A DNA stretch of 64,000 nucleotides from Peribacillus asahii (GTDB taxonomy: Bacteria > Bacillota > Bacilli > Bacillales > DSM-1321), in contig NZ_CP026095.1 of the NCBI RefSeq assembly GCF_004006295.1, positions 2,528,001 through 2,592,000 on the forward strand, written 5' to 3'. The notes under the pieces were generated by a model. That model was not told where the DNA came from. It ran no database searches and saw nothing but the letters and a program-made list of their open reading frames with translations. A program made the position numbers and the translations under genes. How positions within the stretch are numbered: the stretch's first letter is position 1; every line of letters starts with the position of its first letter. Positions 44,403-53,532 of the stretch are shown one piece after another.

Positions 44403-44801
44403 TTAAAACACTCCATTTTTATTTGGAGAGTTCTCTGGTATAGATTGACCAATATCCCACAATTCCACAATTCGTTCATCCTGAAAGCGGAAGATATGAA
44501 CAACAGCCCCACCAAGGTCATTAGGATTCTGTTTGACATGAGAGTGAACTACAACGGTCTCGTTCTCTTCGATAGCAAGTTTAACCTCAAGTGTCTTGTG
44601 GGGATTTTGGGCTGCACTCTCTTCCATCGCTAGCAGTAATGAATCAGCATCTTCGGGGAAAAAGGGGTTATGATGGCGAAAGCCAGGGCCAATGTGTCTC
44701 TGATATGCTTCACTAACTCTCCCCGATGCTACGAGTTGTAGAAACGACACTGCTTTCTCTTTATTATTGAGTGTCGTTTTAGACTGGTGTTCCGTATTCA
44801 T
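44403..44801 (-). CDS. SnoaL-like small protein
   Basis: A 132-residue protein of the SnoaL/NTF2-like fold: LQLVASGRVSEAYQRHIGPG, then FRHHNPFFP, and a C-terminal VVHIFRFQDERIVELWDIGQ. Members act as small cyclases, isomerases or binding proteins in many pathways; the reaction cannot be told. It has an N-terminal flexible tail, no signal. Ribosome site GAGGGGCTGAT. It lies next to the broken amine oxidase gene but is separated by 70 bp. Confidence 0.7.
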   Translation of the reverse strand: MNTEHQSKTTLNNKEKAVSFLQLVASGRVSEAYQRHIGPGFRHHNPFFPEDADSLLLAMEESAAQNPHKTLEVKLAIEENETVVVHSHVKQNPNDLGGAVVHIFRFQDERIVELWDIGQSIPENSPNKNGVF

Positions 44802-44872
44802 CTTAATCAGCCCCTCATTTCATTTTTAGGATTTATTACATTTTAGAATTAAATGCATTTTAAAGGTATTAT

Positions 44873-46206
44873 TCAAGTAAACCTATTTAATACTTCTTTT
44901 GCCGCACGTTCTCCTGATTGTATCGCGCCTTCCATATAAAATTTCCATTCATCTGCCGTTTCCGTACTCGCCCAATGAATCGGTCCAATAGATTGATGCA
45001 GCCATTCACCGAAGGAAGTAATAATTTCAGGAGGAAAATGAGCCGCATATCCCCTCGAATCCAGGGTTCCTCTGTCCAATCTTTTTCATAAAACTCAATT
45101 GGTTGCTCAGCTTTCGGACCGAACAAGAGCCCTATTTCTTTTAACACCGTTTGCTTTCGGTGTTGCTTTTCAAGTTGAGCCAATTCCTTTGCGTATCTTC
45201 CTCCAGAGAGCACCGTTAAAACACCTTTCCTTCCATCAATTGGCGAACTATCTGCAACAAGCCGGATCAGCCCTCTATCGCACTGTGCGTGTCCGTTTAA
45301 GCCTTCCTCTCTCCAAAATGGCTTGTCATAAATAAGAATCATCTTGATAACAGAAGATTGGTTAATCTTCCCGGTTATTATACTTCGCCCCGCTGGAAGA
45401 GGCGGATTATATTCAATGCGACTGCTAACAGCTGGCGGAACAGCGACAATTACTTTTTTTGCCTTCCATACTTGTTTTTCAGTAAAAACAAGTACGCCAT
45501 TTTCGCCGTATTCAATTCTTTTTACTGGCGTACTGACATATATATAATCTTTCATTGCATCTGCCATCTTCAACGCAAGTGTATACGCACCTTCTGAAAA
45601 CCACTCCTCTTCCGCTGTCAGGACATGCTGGAAACCGCCGCTTGTTTTTACGCACCATAAAAAATCTAATGCTGAAGGTTCAGAAAGCTCTACACACATT
45701 ACTTCTGCAAATAGACGAAAAAAGTTTCTCCCTTCCTCTGTAAACATATTAGTTTGAATCCATGCATCGAGGTTGTATGTGTCTAGTTCTTTTGCTAAAG
45801 ATGAATCCCATATGTCTTGTTCAGGTAATTCTGCTACCAAGCGTTCTATTTTGCCTTTGAGCTGGAACAAGTCAGAAAAACCTTCAGGTGAAAGAGGAGG
45901 GTGTTCCCCTTCTATTTTCTGTATCGTCCCTCTTAAATTGTACGTCGTTTTACCTTTAGTATAGGTTTTTACAAGAGGCAAGCTAAATTCTTTAGCGAGA
46001 GCTCTTATTCGCCTTTGATAGCGTCCGACCCACTGCGCTCCGAGGTCAACTGTTACAGCATCTTTTGTTTGAAAGCTGTGTACACGTCCACCTACACGGT
46101 CCATAGCTTCTATCACAGCAATATTTACCTTTCTTTTTGTTAGCTCCCATGCAGCAGAAAGCCCCGCAAACCCGGCACCCACAATAACCACATCTACCTC
46201 TTTCAT
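44873..46206 (-). pseudogene. Flavin monoamine oxidase family protein, frameshifted
   Basis: The N-terminal part has a dinucleotide-binding motif (VVIVGAGFAGLSAAWELTKR), RVGGRV, AKKVIVAVPP, and SGGRYAKEL, typical of flavin amine oxidases; they oxidise amines to aldehydes and hydrogen peroxide. Near 45055 the frame shifts: the DNA reads CGAGGGGATATG and one more G would give RGGYAAHFPPE, which continues in the other frame to the C-terminal FAD-binding segment (GPIHWASTETA) and stop at 44873. I set the start at 46206 because GGGAGGAAT lies before it. Total about 445 codons. Confidence 0.87.
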
Positions 46207-46485
46207 AACATTCCTCCCTAAAACATTCTGCTGAAACATCATTTTCATCATTCATTTACCTATTCTGAACGTTTCATGCATTATTAATGACACACGCTCT
46301 CCTGCAGTCAGTAGCACGCTTTCGGAGTAGTTGATAAAAACAGGATTAGTCATAACAATTTTATCATTATCAGTTATAATATTAGATTTAACGGCATCAG
46401 CTTCAAATTTCTTACTGTATTAGAAATAGAATTAGTTACTTTATTTTGTAATTACTCCTAACTATTCTCACATAAACTTTATTAT

Positions 46486-46749
46486 TTACGTTCTAATTTT
46501 CATAAGATAAGCAATTACAAAAGCAAGTAATGGCAGAAATAAAAACAAGATAAAGAAACCTTTTTGAGTAGATAAAATGATGGCTGGAATTAAAATGGCG
46601 AGTCCGCTAAAGAAAAATCCTTTCCAAGATTTTTTTAGACCTCCCCATAAAAGCAAAACGACTGAAACGATAATCAACAACCATAATACTGCACCTACAA
46701 ATAGAAACCCTACACTCGATAAGATTGTGCCTACAAAGAAGTCATTCAT
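46486..46749 (-). CDS. Small membrane protein
   Basis: An 87-residue protein with three hydrophobic stretches (TILSSVGFLFVGAVLWLLII; SVVLLLWGG; GFFFSGLAILIPAII; FILFLFLPLLAFVIAYLM) and short basic loops (KKSWK). Topology: about three membrane spans. The start has AAAGGGAGGGATAAG. No relative recognised. Confidence 0.65.
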   Translation of the reverse strand: MNDFFVGTILSSVGFLFVGAVLWLLIIVSVVLLLWGGLKKSWKGFFFSGLAILIPAIILSTQKGFFILFLFLPLLAFVIAYLMKIRT

Positions 46750-47177
46750 TTGTCTTATCCCTCCCTTTTAACTTTTCTTTCTCTCGATACATCATATGTT
46801 GCAAGTTCTAATTTTTCTTTTCATTTTAAATGTAGTTCTAGTTATCTGGTGATTCAATTATATCGAGGCCATCACTAGGGTGTTACTACGATTAAAAGCT
46901 TCAGAGAAAAAATGAAAATAACTCCCCACACTCATTAACCATTCTATTATTTTCAAAAAATATTATTTACATATAAAGGACAAGATATTATTATGACGAT
47001 ACCGAAACAACCTTTTCTTTAAAAAAGGAAAATCATTTTTACTATTGATGGATAATCAAGATCAGAGACATAACCCGTATAAACAGTGAGAAAATCACTG
47101 GATTGAAAAAGCATATGAATGATTCACATAGCTTATTCTATACTACCGCCTTTTCTTGATATTAATAGGAGGACATC
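46750..47177. other. Intergenic, nothing recognised
   Basis: A 428-base AT-rich gap between the divergent small membrane protein gene and the LysE exporter gene. I see no ORF with a ribosome site, no strong terminator and no clear repeat; it holds the two promoters at least. Confidence 0.5.
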
Positions 47178-47786
47178 ATGTTATCAGCATTACTTCATGG
47201 AATTATACTAGCCTTTGGATTAATTCTTCCTCTTGGCGCGCAGAACATCTTTATCTTTAACCAAGGGGCTTCTCAACCAAGGTTAAGAGGGGCGATTCCG
47301 GTTATTATTACCGCTTCACTTTGCGATACGTTTCTTATTTTATTAGCAGTTTTAGGAGTATCTATTATTGTACTAACAGTTCCAGCATTACAGATAGGGA
47401 TTTTTTCCATTGGAATTGTATTTCTTCTTTATATGGGGTGGTCCATTTGGAATAGTGATACTGCAAATGTAAGTCAAAAAGAAGCAGCCATGCCGCCTAA
47501 GAAACAGATTATGTTTGCCATGTCTGTATCCTTGCTGAATCCTCATGCCATTCTTGATACAGTCGGTGTCATTGGAACAAGTTCTCTCAGCTATACTGGT
47601 CTAGAAAAAATAGCATTCACAGCTGCATGTATAGTCGTCTCATGGCTATGGTTTCTAGGCCTTGCTGTATGCGGGAAGATAGTAGGCAACTTTGATACAA
47701 AAGGGAAAGTTTTGAAAATAATTAATAAAGTCTCAGCACTCATTATATGGGCAGTAGCCATATATCTTGTTAGCCAACTGCTATGA
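47178..47786 (+). CDS. LysE/ArgO family amino acid exporter
   Basis: A 202-residue membrane protein with six helices. LPLGAQNIFIFNQGASQPR is the LysE-family signature, and FAMSVSLLNPHAILDTVGVIGT with its NPxA repeat is the second. Such exporters drive out lysine, arginine or other amino acids. Length equals ArgO/LysE. It starts after AGGAGGACATC. No LysG-type regulator is adjacent. It stands alone, convergent with the alcohol dehydrogenase gene. Confidence 0.88.
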   Translation: MLSALLHGIILAFGLILPLGAQNIFIFNQGASQPRLRGAIPVIITASLCDTFLILLAVLGVSIIVLTVPALQIGIFSIGIVFLLYMGWSIWNSDTANVSQKEAAMPPKKQIMFAMSVSLLNPHAILDTVGVIGTSSLSYTGLEKIAFTAACIVVSWLWFLGLAVCGKIVGNFDTKGKVLKIINKVSALIIWAVAIYLVSQLL

Positions 47787-47851
47787 CAAATAAGTATCAG
47801 TAAATTAGGATGATTGTAAGATAAAGACCTGTATTCCAAAGCTTAAAAATG

Positions 47852-47894
47852 TAAAAATAAAAAGATGTCCCAAAAGCTAAGCTTTTGGGACATC
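47852..47894 (-). terminator. Intrinsic terminator between convergent genes
   Basis: GATGTCCCAAAAGCT (47864-47878) and its complement (47880-47894), with a T run on the minus strand; it ends the alcohol dehydrogenase gene. Confidence 0.88.
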
Positions 47895-47930
47895 CTCAAA
47901 ATTACCATTAAAACCTATCATTTACGCAAC

Positions 47931-48971
47931 TTACATTGTACTGATGTCAATCACGAATCGATACTTCACATCTGAAGCTAATACGCGTTCATAAGCTTCG
48001 TCAATTTGGTCAGCTGAAATGACTTCAATCTTAGGAACAATATTATGTTCTGCACAGAACTCCAACATTTCCTGAGTCTCACGGATGCCCCCAATCATTG
48101 AGCCTGCAAATGAACGGCGATGACCAATTAAATTAAACACGTTTAGTGACAACGGTTCTGCAGGAGCACCGACGTTTACAAGAGTGCCATCAAGAGTAAG
48201 AAGTCCTAAATATGCATCCAGGTTAATCTTTGCACTTACTGTGTTAATAATTAAGTCAAAGGTTCCGACAAGTTTCTCGAATGTTTCTGGATCTTTTGTG
48301 GCATAGTAGTTGTCTGCGCCCAAGTGCAAGCCATCTTCCTTCTTCTTCAATGTTTGTGACAGAACCGTAACCTCGGCACCCATGGCATGTGCAATTTGGA
48401 CAGCCATATGACCAAGACCGCCCATACCAACTACAGCTACTTTCTTACCTGGGCCAGCTCCCCAATGATTTAGTGGAGAATATGTCGTAATACCTGCGCA
48501 TAGTAATGGTGCTGCAGCGTCAAACTCAATGCTATCAGGAATTCTGACTACGAAGTCCTCTGTTACGACAATGTGGGTAGAGTAACCACCTTGAGTAGGC
48601 TCGCCGTATTTGTCAACACCAGCATAGGTAGGGATATTTCCTTTAAGACAGTATTGCTCTTCTCCTTTACGGCAGTTGTCGCATTCACCGCAGGAGTCAA
48701 CCATACATCCGACCCCTACACGGTCACCGACCTTGTACTTTGTCACCTCAGCTCCTACATCCGTGACAATTCCCGCAATCTCATGTCCAGGTACGAGTGG
48801 ATAGTTCACTGGACCCCATTCTCCATGTGCAGTATGGATGTCAGAATGGCATATTCCTGCATATTTAATTTCAATGAGAACATCATGCAAATCAAGATCG
48901 CGTCGTTTAATTTCAGCAGCTCGAAACGGTTTGTCTGGACCGTCAACAGCTCGTGCTTTAGCAATTATCAT
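47931..48971 (-). CDS. adhA: Zinc-dependent alcohol/aldehyde dehydrogenase (AdhA-like)
   Basis: A 346-residue medium-chain dehydrogenase. Catalytic zinc: C41 and H63-E64 (GICHSD, GHEIAG); structural zinc: four Cys between about 98 and 112 ([15 protein letters not shown]). NADP-binding [19 protein letters not shown]. It reduces aldehydes or oxidises alcohols. The divergent MerR gene, 388 bp away, and a MerR-type operator in its promoter match the B. subtilis adhA-adhR arrangement, where AdhR induces adhA in response to aldehydes. The regulation is inferred from that similarity and from the site. Confidence 0.9.
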   Translation of the reverse strand: MIIAKARAVDGPDKPFRAAEIKRRDLDLHDVLIEIKYAGICHSDIHTAHGEWGPVNYPLVPGHEIAGIVTDVGAEVTKYKVGDRVGVGCMVDSCGECDNCRKGEEQYCLKGNIPTYAGVDKYGEPTQGGYSTHIVVTEDFVVRIPDSIEFDAAAPLLCAGITTYSPLNHWGAGPGKKVAVVGMGGLGHMAVQIAHAMGAEVTVLSQTLKKKEDGLHLGADNYYATKDPETFEKLVGTFDLIINTVSAKINLDAYLGLLTLDGTLVNVGAPAEPLSLNVFNLIGHRRSFAGSMIGGIRETQEMLEFCAEHNIVPKIEVISADQIDEAYERVLASDVKYRFVIDISTM

Positions 48972-49094
48972 AAAAAAAGCCTCCTATTAATTTATATTTT
49001 TCAAGAGAATGCGCTTATACCGGTATAAATGAAGACCTCAATTTATAATTCCCCTTCATTCATTTCTATCTCCACTTTTTTCTCTTGCAAAACC

Positions 49095-49125
49095 ATGTTA
49101 ATCCCTATAGTTAACTCTAAGTCAA
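49095..49125 (-). promoter_or_regulatory. MerR-type promoter of adhA
   Basis: On the minus strand TTGACT (-35) and TAACAT (-10) are separated by 19 bp, the overlong spacing typical of MerR-controlled promoters; the spacer carries the dyad core AGTTAACT. It lies about 120 bp upstream of the adhA start. Confidence 0.6.
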
Positions 49126-49307
49126 GCAATTAGTTTATATTTCTTTTGAAAATCTCCCTAGCCATACAAGTTCCATACCATCTAGCAATCTAGCCTATAG
49201 CTAACTACATTTTTTTTAAAAGTAAGTATAGCCCTAATGCACAAAGCCGATTTCTACTTTCCCTATAAGACGACTTTGACATCCAAAAAATGCCGTGATA
49301 AAATCCC

Positions 49308-49338
49308 TTTACAACATAGAGTTAACTCGAAGTCTATA
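49308..49338 (+). promoter_or_regulatory. MerR-type promoter of the merR gene
   Basis: TTTACA and TCTATA with a 19-bp spacer containing AGTTAACT, the same core as in the adhA promoter. It lies about 20 bp upstream of the regulator gene, which suggests autoregulation. Confidence 0.55.
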
Positions 49339-49358
49339 TCATTAAGAAAGGTAGATGA

Positions 49359-49778
49359 ATGATGAAGACATATTCTATCAGCGAAGTGGCAAAAGAATTG
49401 AATCTTACCGTATATACCTTGCGTTACTACGACAAAGAGGGACTTATGCCTTTTGTAGAACGGACACCTAGCGGAACACGATTGTTTAAAGAATCCGATA
49501 TCGGTGCTTTAAAAGTGATTGAATGTCTAAAAGCCACTGGGATGCCCATTAAGGAAATAAAAAACTTCATTGATTGGTGTTCTGACGGGGATTCCACGTT
49601 GCAAAAAAGATATGATATGTTTATAGAAAGAAAAGCACTTGTGGAAGCACAGATGGAAGAGCTTAAAAAAACAATCGAACTTATCGAACATAAATGTTCA
49701 TATTACAAGACTGCTTTAGATGCTGGAACGGAAGATATTCATAAAAAAGATAAAATAGAGATTTCCGTTACTAATTAA
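49359..49778 (+). CDS. MerR-family regulator, AdhR/NmlR-like
   Basis: A 139-residue regulator with an N-terminal winged HTH (SISEVAKELNLTVYTLRYYDKEGL, about 6-29), a dimer helix and a C-terminal coiled helix with KKTIELIEHK. A cysteine in ALKVIECLKATGMPIKEI (about C55-56) is the conserved thiol of the AdhR/NmlR group, which senses aldehydes or nitric oxide and S-nitrosoglutathione. It is divergent from adhA and has a dyad in its own promoter. A perfect terminator follows. Confidence 0.85.
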   Translation: MMKTYSISEVAKELNLTVYTLRYYDKEGLMPFVERTPSGTRLFKESDIGALKVIECLKATGMPIKEIKNFIDWCSDGDSTLQKRYDMFIERKALVEAQMEELKKTIELIEHKCSYYKTALDAGTEDIHKKDKIEISVTN

Positions 49779-49781
49779 TAG

Positions 49782-49829
49782 AAAACCACCTGTATTTCAT
49801 AAATGTATGAAATACAGGTGGTTTTATTT
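49782..49829. terminator. Perfect 20-bp hairpin terminator
   Basis: AAAACCACCTGTATTTCATA and its complement (49782-49801 and 49806-49825) around a 4-base loop, T residues on both sides. It ends the MerR gene. Confidence 0.88.
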
Positions 49830-49839
49830 GTATCAATAA

Positions 49840-50010
49840 CTACCTCTTAGTATTTACTACAAACAAAAATAGATTTTTCAAGCAATCCTCACAACGCGCC
49901 ACAATGATTAATTTTGCTCTTTCTTGTGCGAGTTTCTTAGTCGTTTCTTCGCCAATTCCACTTGATGTCCCCCCCATAATAAAGATTACTTTTTCTGCAA
50001 TGTTTACCAT
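49840..50010 (-). pseudogene. Truncated short-chain dehydrogenase (SDR)
   Basis: A 56-residue ORF begins with MVNIAEKVIFIMGGTSSGIG, where GGTSSGIG is the TGxxxGxG-type cofactor loop of short-chain dehydrogenases, and continues to AKLIIVARC, then diverges and stops. Catalytic Ser-Tyr-Lys is absent, so it is a 5' remnant. It starts after GGGGGGAC and has a MerR-like promoter core upstream, which suggests it once belonged to the same regulon. A terminator of the merR gene lies at its 3' side. Confidence 0.75.
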
Positions 50011-50040
50011 GAAGTCCCCCCTTATAGCTAATTCAGAAGA

Positions 50041-50071
50041 CCTTTACAATATAGACTTAACTATAAGTCAA
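50041..50071 (-). promoter_or_regulatory. MerR-like operator upstream of the SDR remnant
   Basis: The minus strand has TTGACT, then AGTTAAGT within the next bases, and TTTACA occurs at the opposite end; the layout matches the two neighbouring MerR-type promoters. It lies 31-61 bp upstream of the SDR start. The -10 sequence is not clear. Confidence 0.45.
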
Positions 50072-50196
50072 TTATGGTAATTGGCTTCATTTTTTTTAAA
50101 AGTAACAATACAGTATCAGCAAATTATTTGGAGTTTAAGTATGGTTCGATGAAACCGAATTCTTCAATAGTTATTGTTTAAAGCCGAATTAAAGAA

Positions 50197-50233
50197 AAAA
50201 GCCGATTTCCTTTTCATGGGATAATCGACTTTT
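50197..50233 (-). terminator. Imperfect intrinsic terminator
   Basis: On the minus strand AAAAAGTCGATT pairs with AATCGGCTTTTTT (one wobble), with a 15-base loop. It lies 150 bp beyond the gene at 50380. Confidence 0.5.
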
Positions 50234-50379
50234 TCTATAACTTTGTAAAGGAATATACTTAAACTAAACTGCGACATTCACCACATCAAGAATTCCACAT
50301 TACCCCAACTAAAGAAAGAGTATCTTAACAATCCTACTACTATAATAAGCATGTGTATTGAAGGATTTTTACCCAATAG

Positions 50380-51023
50380 TTAAATCGTCCATTCATCGTG
50401 AACAATACCTACAAGGTACCACGTACTGCCTTTTTTCTCATACACGAGCTTTAAACTCGACCAATCCATACCACTGTATTTCTTAGTGCCTCCAAAGTAA
50501 TATTCAACCACGATGGAGTTTGGGTACACCTTACGAATATTGTTAACCGTATTTCCTTTCCCTATCGTTTGATTATACCCGACTTTTTTCATATTTTTAT
50601 AATCGCGGTCATAAATAAAATTACGGTAGTACTGATTAAACGTCGCCTTGATTGGATTACCTGAGCCATCATATGCCCCCATGTGTAAACGGTCTTGCTG
50701 GTTGGGAGCTTTCCTATTTGAGAAGGCTTAAATACAAGGTCAGATTTTTTGTCCACATACGTATAGGGCGAGAACCTAACTCCCTTATCAGGATGAATCA
50801 TAGTTTTTAATTGTTTCATATTCTTATTTTTAATAGCCTCAACCGTTGCTTTTGCTTTTTTGCTAATGACAGCCTTCGCTTGTTTCGGAGACAGCTTGCT
50901 AGATACCGAAACTTGTTGAGTATTTATTTCTTCAAATTTCATTATCGGTTGGGTCTCTTGAACATCTATATGTGTTCCAGATAACAAAACAGTAAGGCCC
51001 AAAATAACTCCCTGTATACTCAT
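50380..51023 (-). pseudogene. Secreted or anchored protein of unknown function, frameshifted
   Basis: Two overlapping frames form one protein. The first (start 51023 after GAGGGGCG) has a hydrophobic N-terminal segment (MSIQGVILGLTVLLSG), a helical region (LSPKQAKAVISKKAKATVEA) and reads TSKTVYTWG, then loses the frame. The second continues with AYDGSGNPIKATFNQYYRNF and ends HDEWTI. The frames meet at a run of five G near 50684; six G would join them into one chain of about 213 residues. The C-terminal half, with WSSLKLVYEKKGSTWYLVGI, resembles extracellular NTF2-like domains of Bacillus wall proteins. Function unknown. Confidence 0.72.
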
Positions 51024-51118
51024 TACTTCGCCCCTCACTTTAAATAATCATTCGCTTCTTTTTAGATCAAATAGAGTAGACATGATTTTTTAAGGATTTT
51101 ATCTTCTACATTTAATAG

Positions 51119-51169
51119 CCTCTTCATTAAAGTACATAGATAGAGCTATTCTGTATTTTAATGAAGAGG
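51119..51169. repeat. Inverted repeat
   Basis: CCTCTTCATTAAA and its complement (51119-51131 and 51157-51169) flank a further short stem. There is no T run, so it is not a standard terminator. It lies between the broken secreted gene and the serine hydrolase gene. Confidence 0.45.
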
Positions 51170-51254
51170 AAAATTTAGGTCTTATGCTTAACCCGCATTC
51201 TTATTGAAATACATATTTCATAACAGATGAATGAAGTTTTTGTTTCAGGATACT

Positions 51255-53252
51255 CTATAAGTTTACATTAATAATTTTGGCAATTAATGCAGCAGCTTCT
51301 TGTCTTTTCATAATTTTTTTCGATTGATAATTAACTGTACCATCTTTTTTCGGTTTGATTTCAGGTCCATATAACCTCAATGCTACAATAGTTTTAACAC
51401 TGTCTAAAGCCCATTTATCAGTGGAACCAGATAATTTTGCATCCATCGGCTGAACTCCGCTTAAGGCAAGCACCCGATATACATAGCTTGCAGCTTCCTG
51501 ACGAGTTATTGTAGCATTTGGCTTAAATGTTTTTGAAGTAGATGTTACAATCCCATACTCTACAGCTGTTTGGACAACAGCTTTTGCTTTATGATTTTTC
51601 ATATCTGTAAAACGAACAGGGTTATTCGATAGTTGGATATTCGTTGCTGTTAATAAAACAGTTAAAAATTCAGCCCTTTTAATCGATTCTTTTCCACCAA
51701 ATGTGCCATCCTTCTTTGCTTCAAGAGCATCTTGAATTTGAAGCGTTTGGATATATTTGCTATATGGGTCTTTTGTTGAAACATCCTTGAAAGGTTTAAT
51801 AAAACGCTTCTCAGCGTAACTAACATCTCCACCATATTTCAAGTAATCTATTTTACCTTTGGTCTCGTGGAATATGAGATATTCGCCATTTTTATCAACA
51901 AACACTAACGGTTCGATTTGTCGGAAAGTATTTTTCCCTAAAACGGAATGAGCTATTTGTATTTGTCCATTTCCAACGGATTTCACTTCTGTAACGAATG
52001 TCTTAATCCTTAGATCTCTATAGAACCCTGCAAACTTTTCGAGTTTCTTTTTTGAGGTTTTTAAATATTGATATTTTGTTCCTTCCTGTGGGAAAAATTT
52101 AGTCATAAACGCGTTATAAAACTCTAATCTCGGACCGCCCATCATATTACCGGAAAGGAAAACACCTATTTTCTTGTTAGGAACTAGCCAAACGTCGGAG
52201 CTGAAGCCAGGGATATCTCCTCCTTTATTGACAACGTATTCATTGCTAATTAAAGAATAAGGAGCTTCAAAACCTAAAGTGGTATCAGGAAATTTCGGAT
52301 GAATCATTTGTTGATATTTATGCATTAATTGGATGTTTTTTTCGCTCAATACTGACTTACCTTTATATGTCCCACTGTTTAATTGAGCAATCATAAACTT
52401 CGCCATATCCCCTCCTGTCGTAAACATTCCTCCATCTGGTAGATTAGTAGGTTTCACGTTATAAACAGGCATTGGCTTTCCTGAAACAGGATCGTATCCA
52501 GTCGCTAAGCTTTTCAGTAAATCCGGACTAAATACGGTATAAGAATGGTTCATTTCAAGAATAGAGAATACATTTTCTTTCATATAGTCTTCATAACGCT
52601 TACCAGTAACTTTTTCAATAAGGTAACCTTGGAGTAATGATGCAAAGTTGTCATACATGTAGGATGTACCCGGCTTTCTAATAACAGGCGGGAAGTTCTC
52701 CTTAACATAATCTTCTAATGGATAATATGTTTCAAAATCCCCGTGGATGTCGTCTATTTTTACCTCACGAGGCTCAAAGCCGGTATTATGCAAAATTAAA
52801 TGCTTTACGCGAACGGGTTCTTTAAACGGATTCTTAAATTTGATTTCCGGGAAATAGGTTCGAATATCCTCTTCCAAATCCACTTTTCCTTGATCCACTA
52901 ATTGCAAAAGCGCCATTGCAGTAAAGGTTTTCGTAACAGACCCTACACGAAAAAGAGTTTCATCTGGGTTGACCGCTGTTTTTTTCTCAACATCAGCATA
53001 CCCGTAGCCTTTGTTTAAAAGAACTTGATCTCCTTGAACAACTGTTACCACTGCGCCAGGAGCACTTCTTTGCACCTGTTCATTGCTAAAAAAATCATCC
53101 ACAAATTTGACTAATTCATCCCGATCAATGTTTACATTTGCTTCTTTGTTAACTTCGATTACATTTGCCTTTGTGCTCAGTGGAAAAATTAACGTACTAA
53201 ATATAAACGTTAACAAAATAATGAAAAGAAAGGCTTTATTCCATCTCCTCAC
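51255..53252 (-). CDS. Secreted serine beta-lactamase-family hydrolase with SLH domains
   Basis: A 665-residue exported protein. The signal peptide (AFLFIILLTFIFSTLIFPLS) is followed by a class C beta-lactamase/DD-peptidase-like domain: nucleophile S105-V-T-K108 (SxxK), Y-x-N in YMYDNFAS (about 222), and GG of NKGGDIPGF. Residues about 490-665 hold two or three SLH repeats (KDPYSKYIQTLQIQDAL, RAEFLTVLL, FTDMKNHKAKAVVQTAVEYGI, RQEAASYVYRVL), which bind pyruvylated secondary wall polymer. It is therefore probably displayed on the cell wall, and may act as an esterase or muropeptidase. GTG start after AAAGGAGGAG. Confidence 0.9.
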   Translation of the reverse strand: MRRWNKAFLFIILLTFIFSTLIFPLSTKANVIEVNKEANVNIDRDELVKFVDDFFSNEQVQRSAPGAVVTVVQGDQVLLNKGYGYADVEKKTAVNPDETLFRVGSVTKTFTAMALLQLVDQGKVDLEEDIRTYFPEIKFKNPFKEPVRVKHLILHNTGFEPREVKIDDIHGDFETYYPLEDYVKENFPPVIRKPGTSYMYDNFASLLQGYLIEKVTGKRYEDYMKENVFSILEMNHSYTVFSPDLLKSLATGYDPVSGKPMPVYNVKPTNLPDGGMFTTGGDMAKFMIAQLNSGTYKGKSVLSEKNIQLMHKYQQMIHPKFPDTTLGFEAPYSLISNEYVVNKGGDIPGFSSDVWLVPNKKIGVFLSGNMMGGPRLEFYNAFMTKFFPQEGTKYQYLKTSKKKLEKFAGFYRDLRIKTFVTEVKSVGNGQIQIAHSVLGKNTFRQIEPLVFVDKNGEYLIFHETKGKIDYLKYGGDVSYAEKRFIKPFKDVSTKDPYSKYIQTLQIQDALEAKKDGTFGGKESIKRAEFLTVLLTATNIQLSNNPVRFTDMKNHKAKAVVQTAVEYGIVTSTSKTFKPNATITRQEAASYVYRVLALSGVQPMDAKLSGSTDKWALDSVKTIVALRLYGPEIKPKKDGTVNYQSKKIMKRQEAAALIAKIINVNL

Positions 53253-53448
53253 ACAAACTCCTCCTTTTTAGTCATGTACTATAGAAAACATCAGAGGAAA
53301 TTTGATTGAATTCAATTTATAATAGAATAGTAGTTTTCACGAAAAATTAACCCTATTAATATCCATTTATATAAAAAACAACCAAATTAACCCTACTAAA
53401 ATTTTAACTACTCATTTGAAAGTTTACAAGATACAAGTTAGAAAATGT

Positions 53449-53485
53449 AAAAAGGCAACAACCGAAAGGGTTTAGTTGCCTTTTT
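53449..53485 (-). terminator. Intrinsic terminator of the quinone reductase gene
   Basis: AAAAAGGCAAC/GTTGCCTTTTT (53449-53459 and 53475-53485), with T runs. It lies 48 bp after the stop. Confidence 0.85.
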
Positions 53486-53532
53486 GTGACATATACAGTC
53501 TCTAATGATAACAAAAAACACGGATTCACTCT

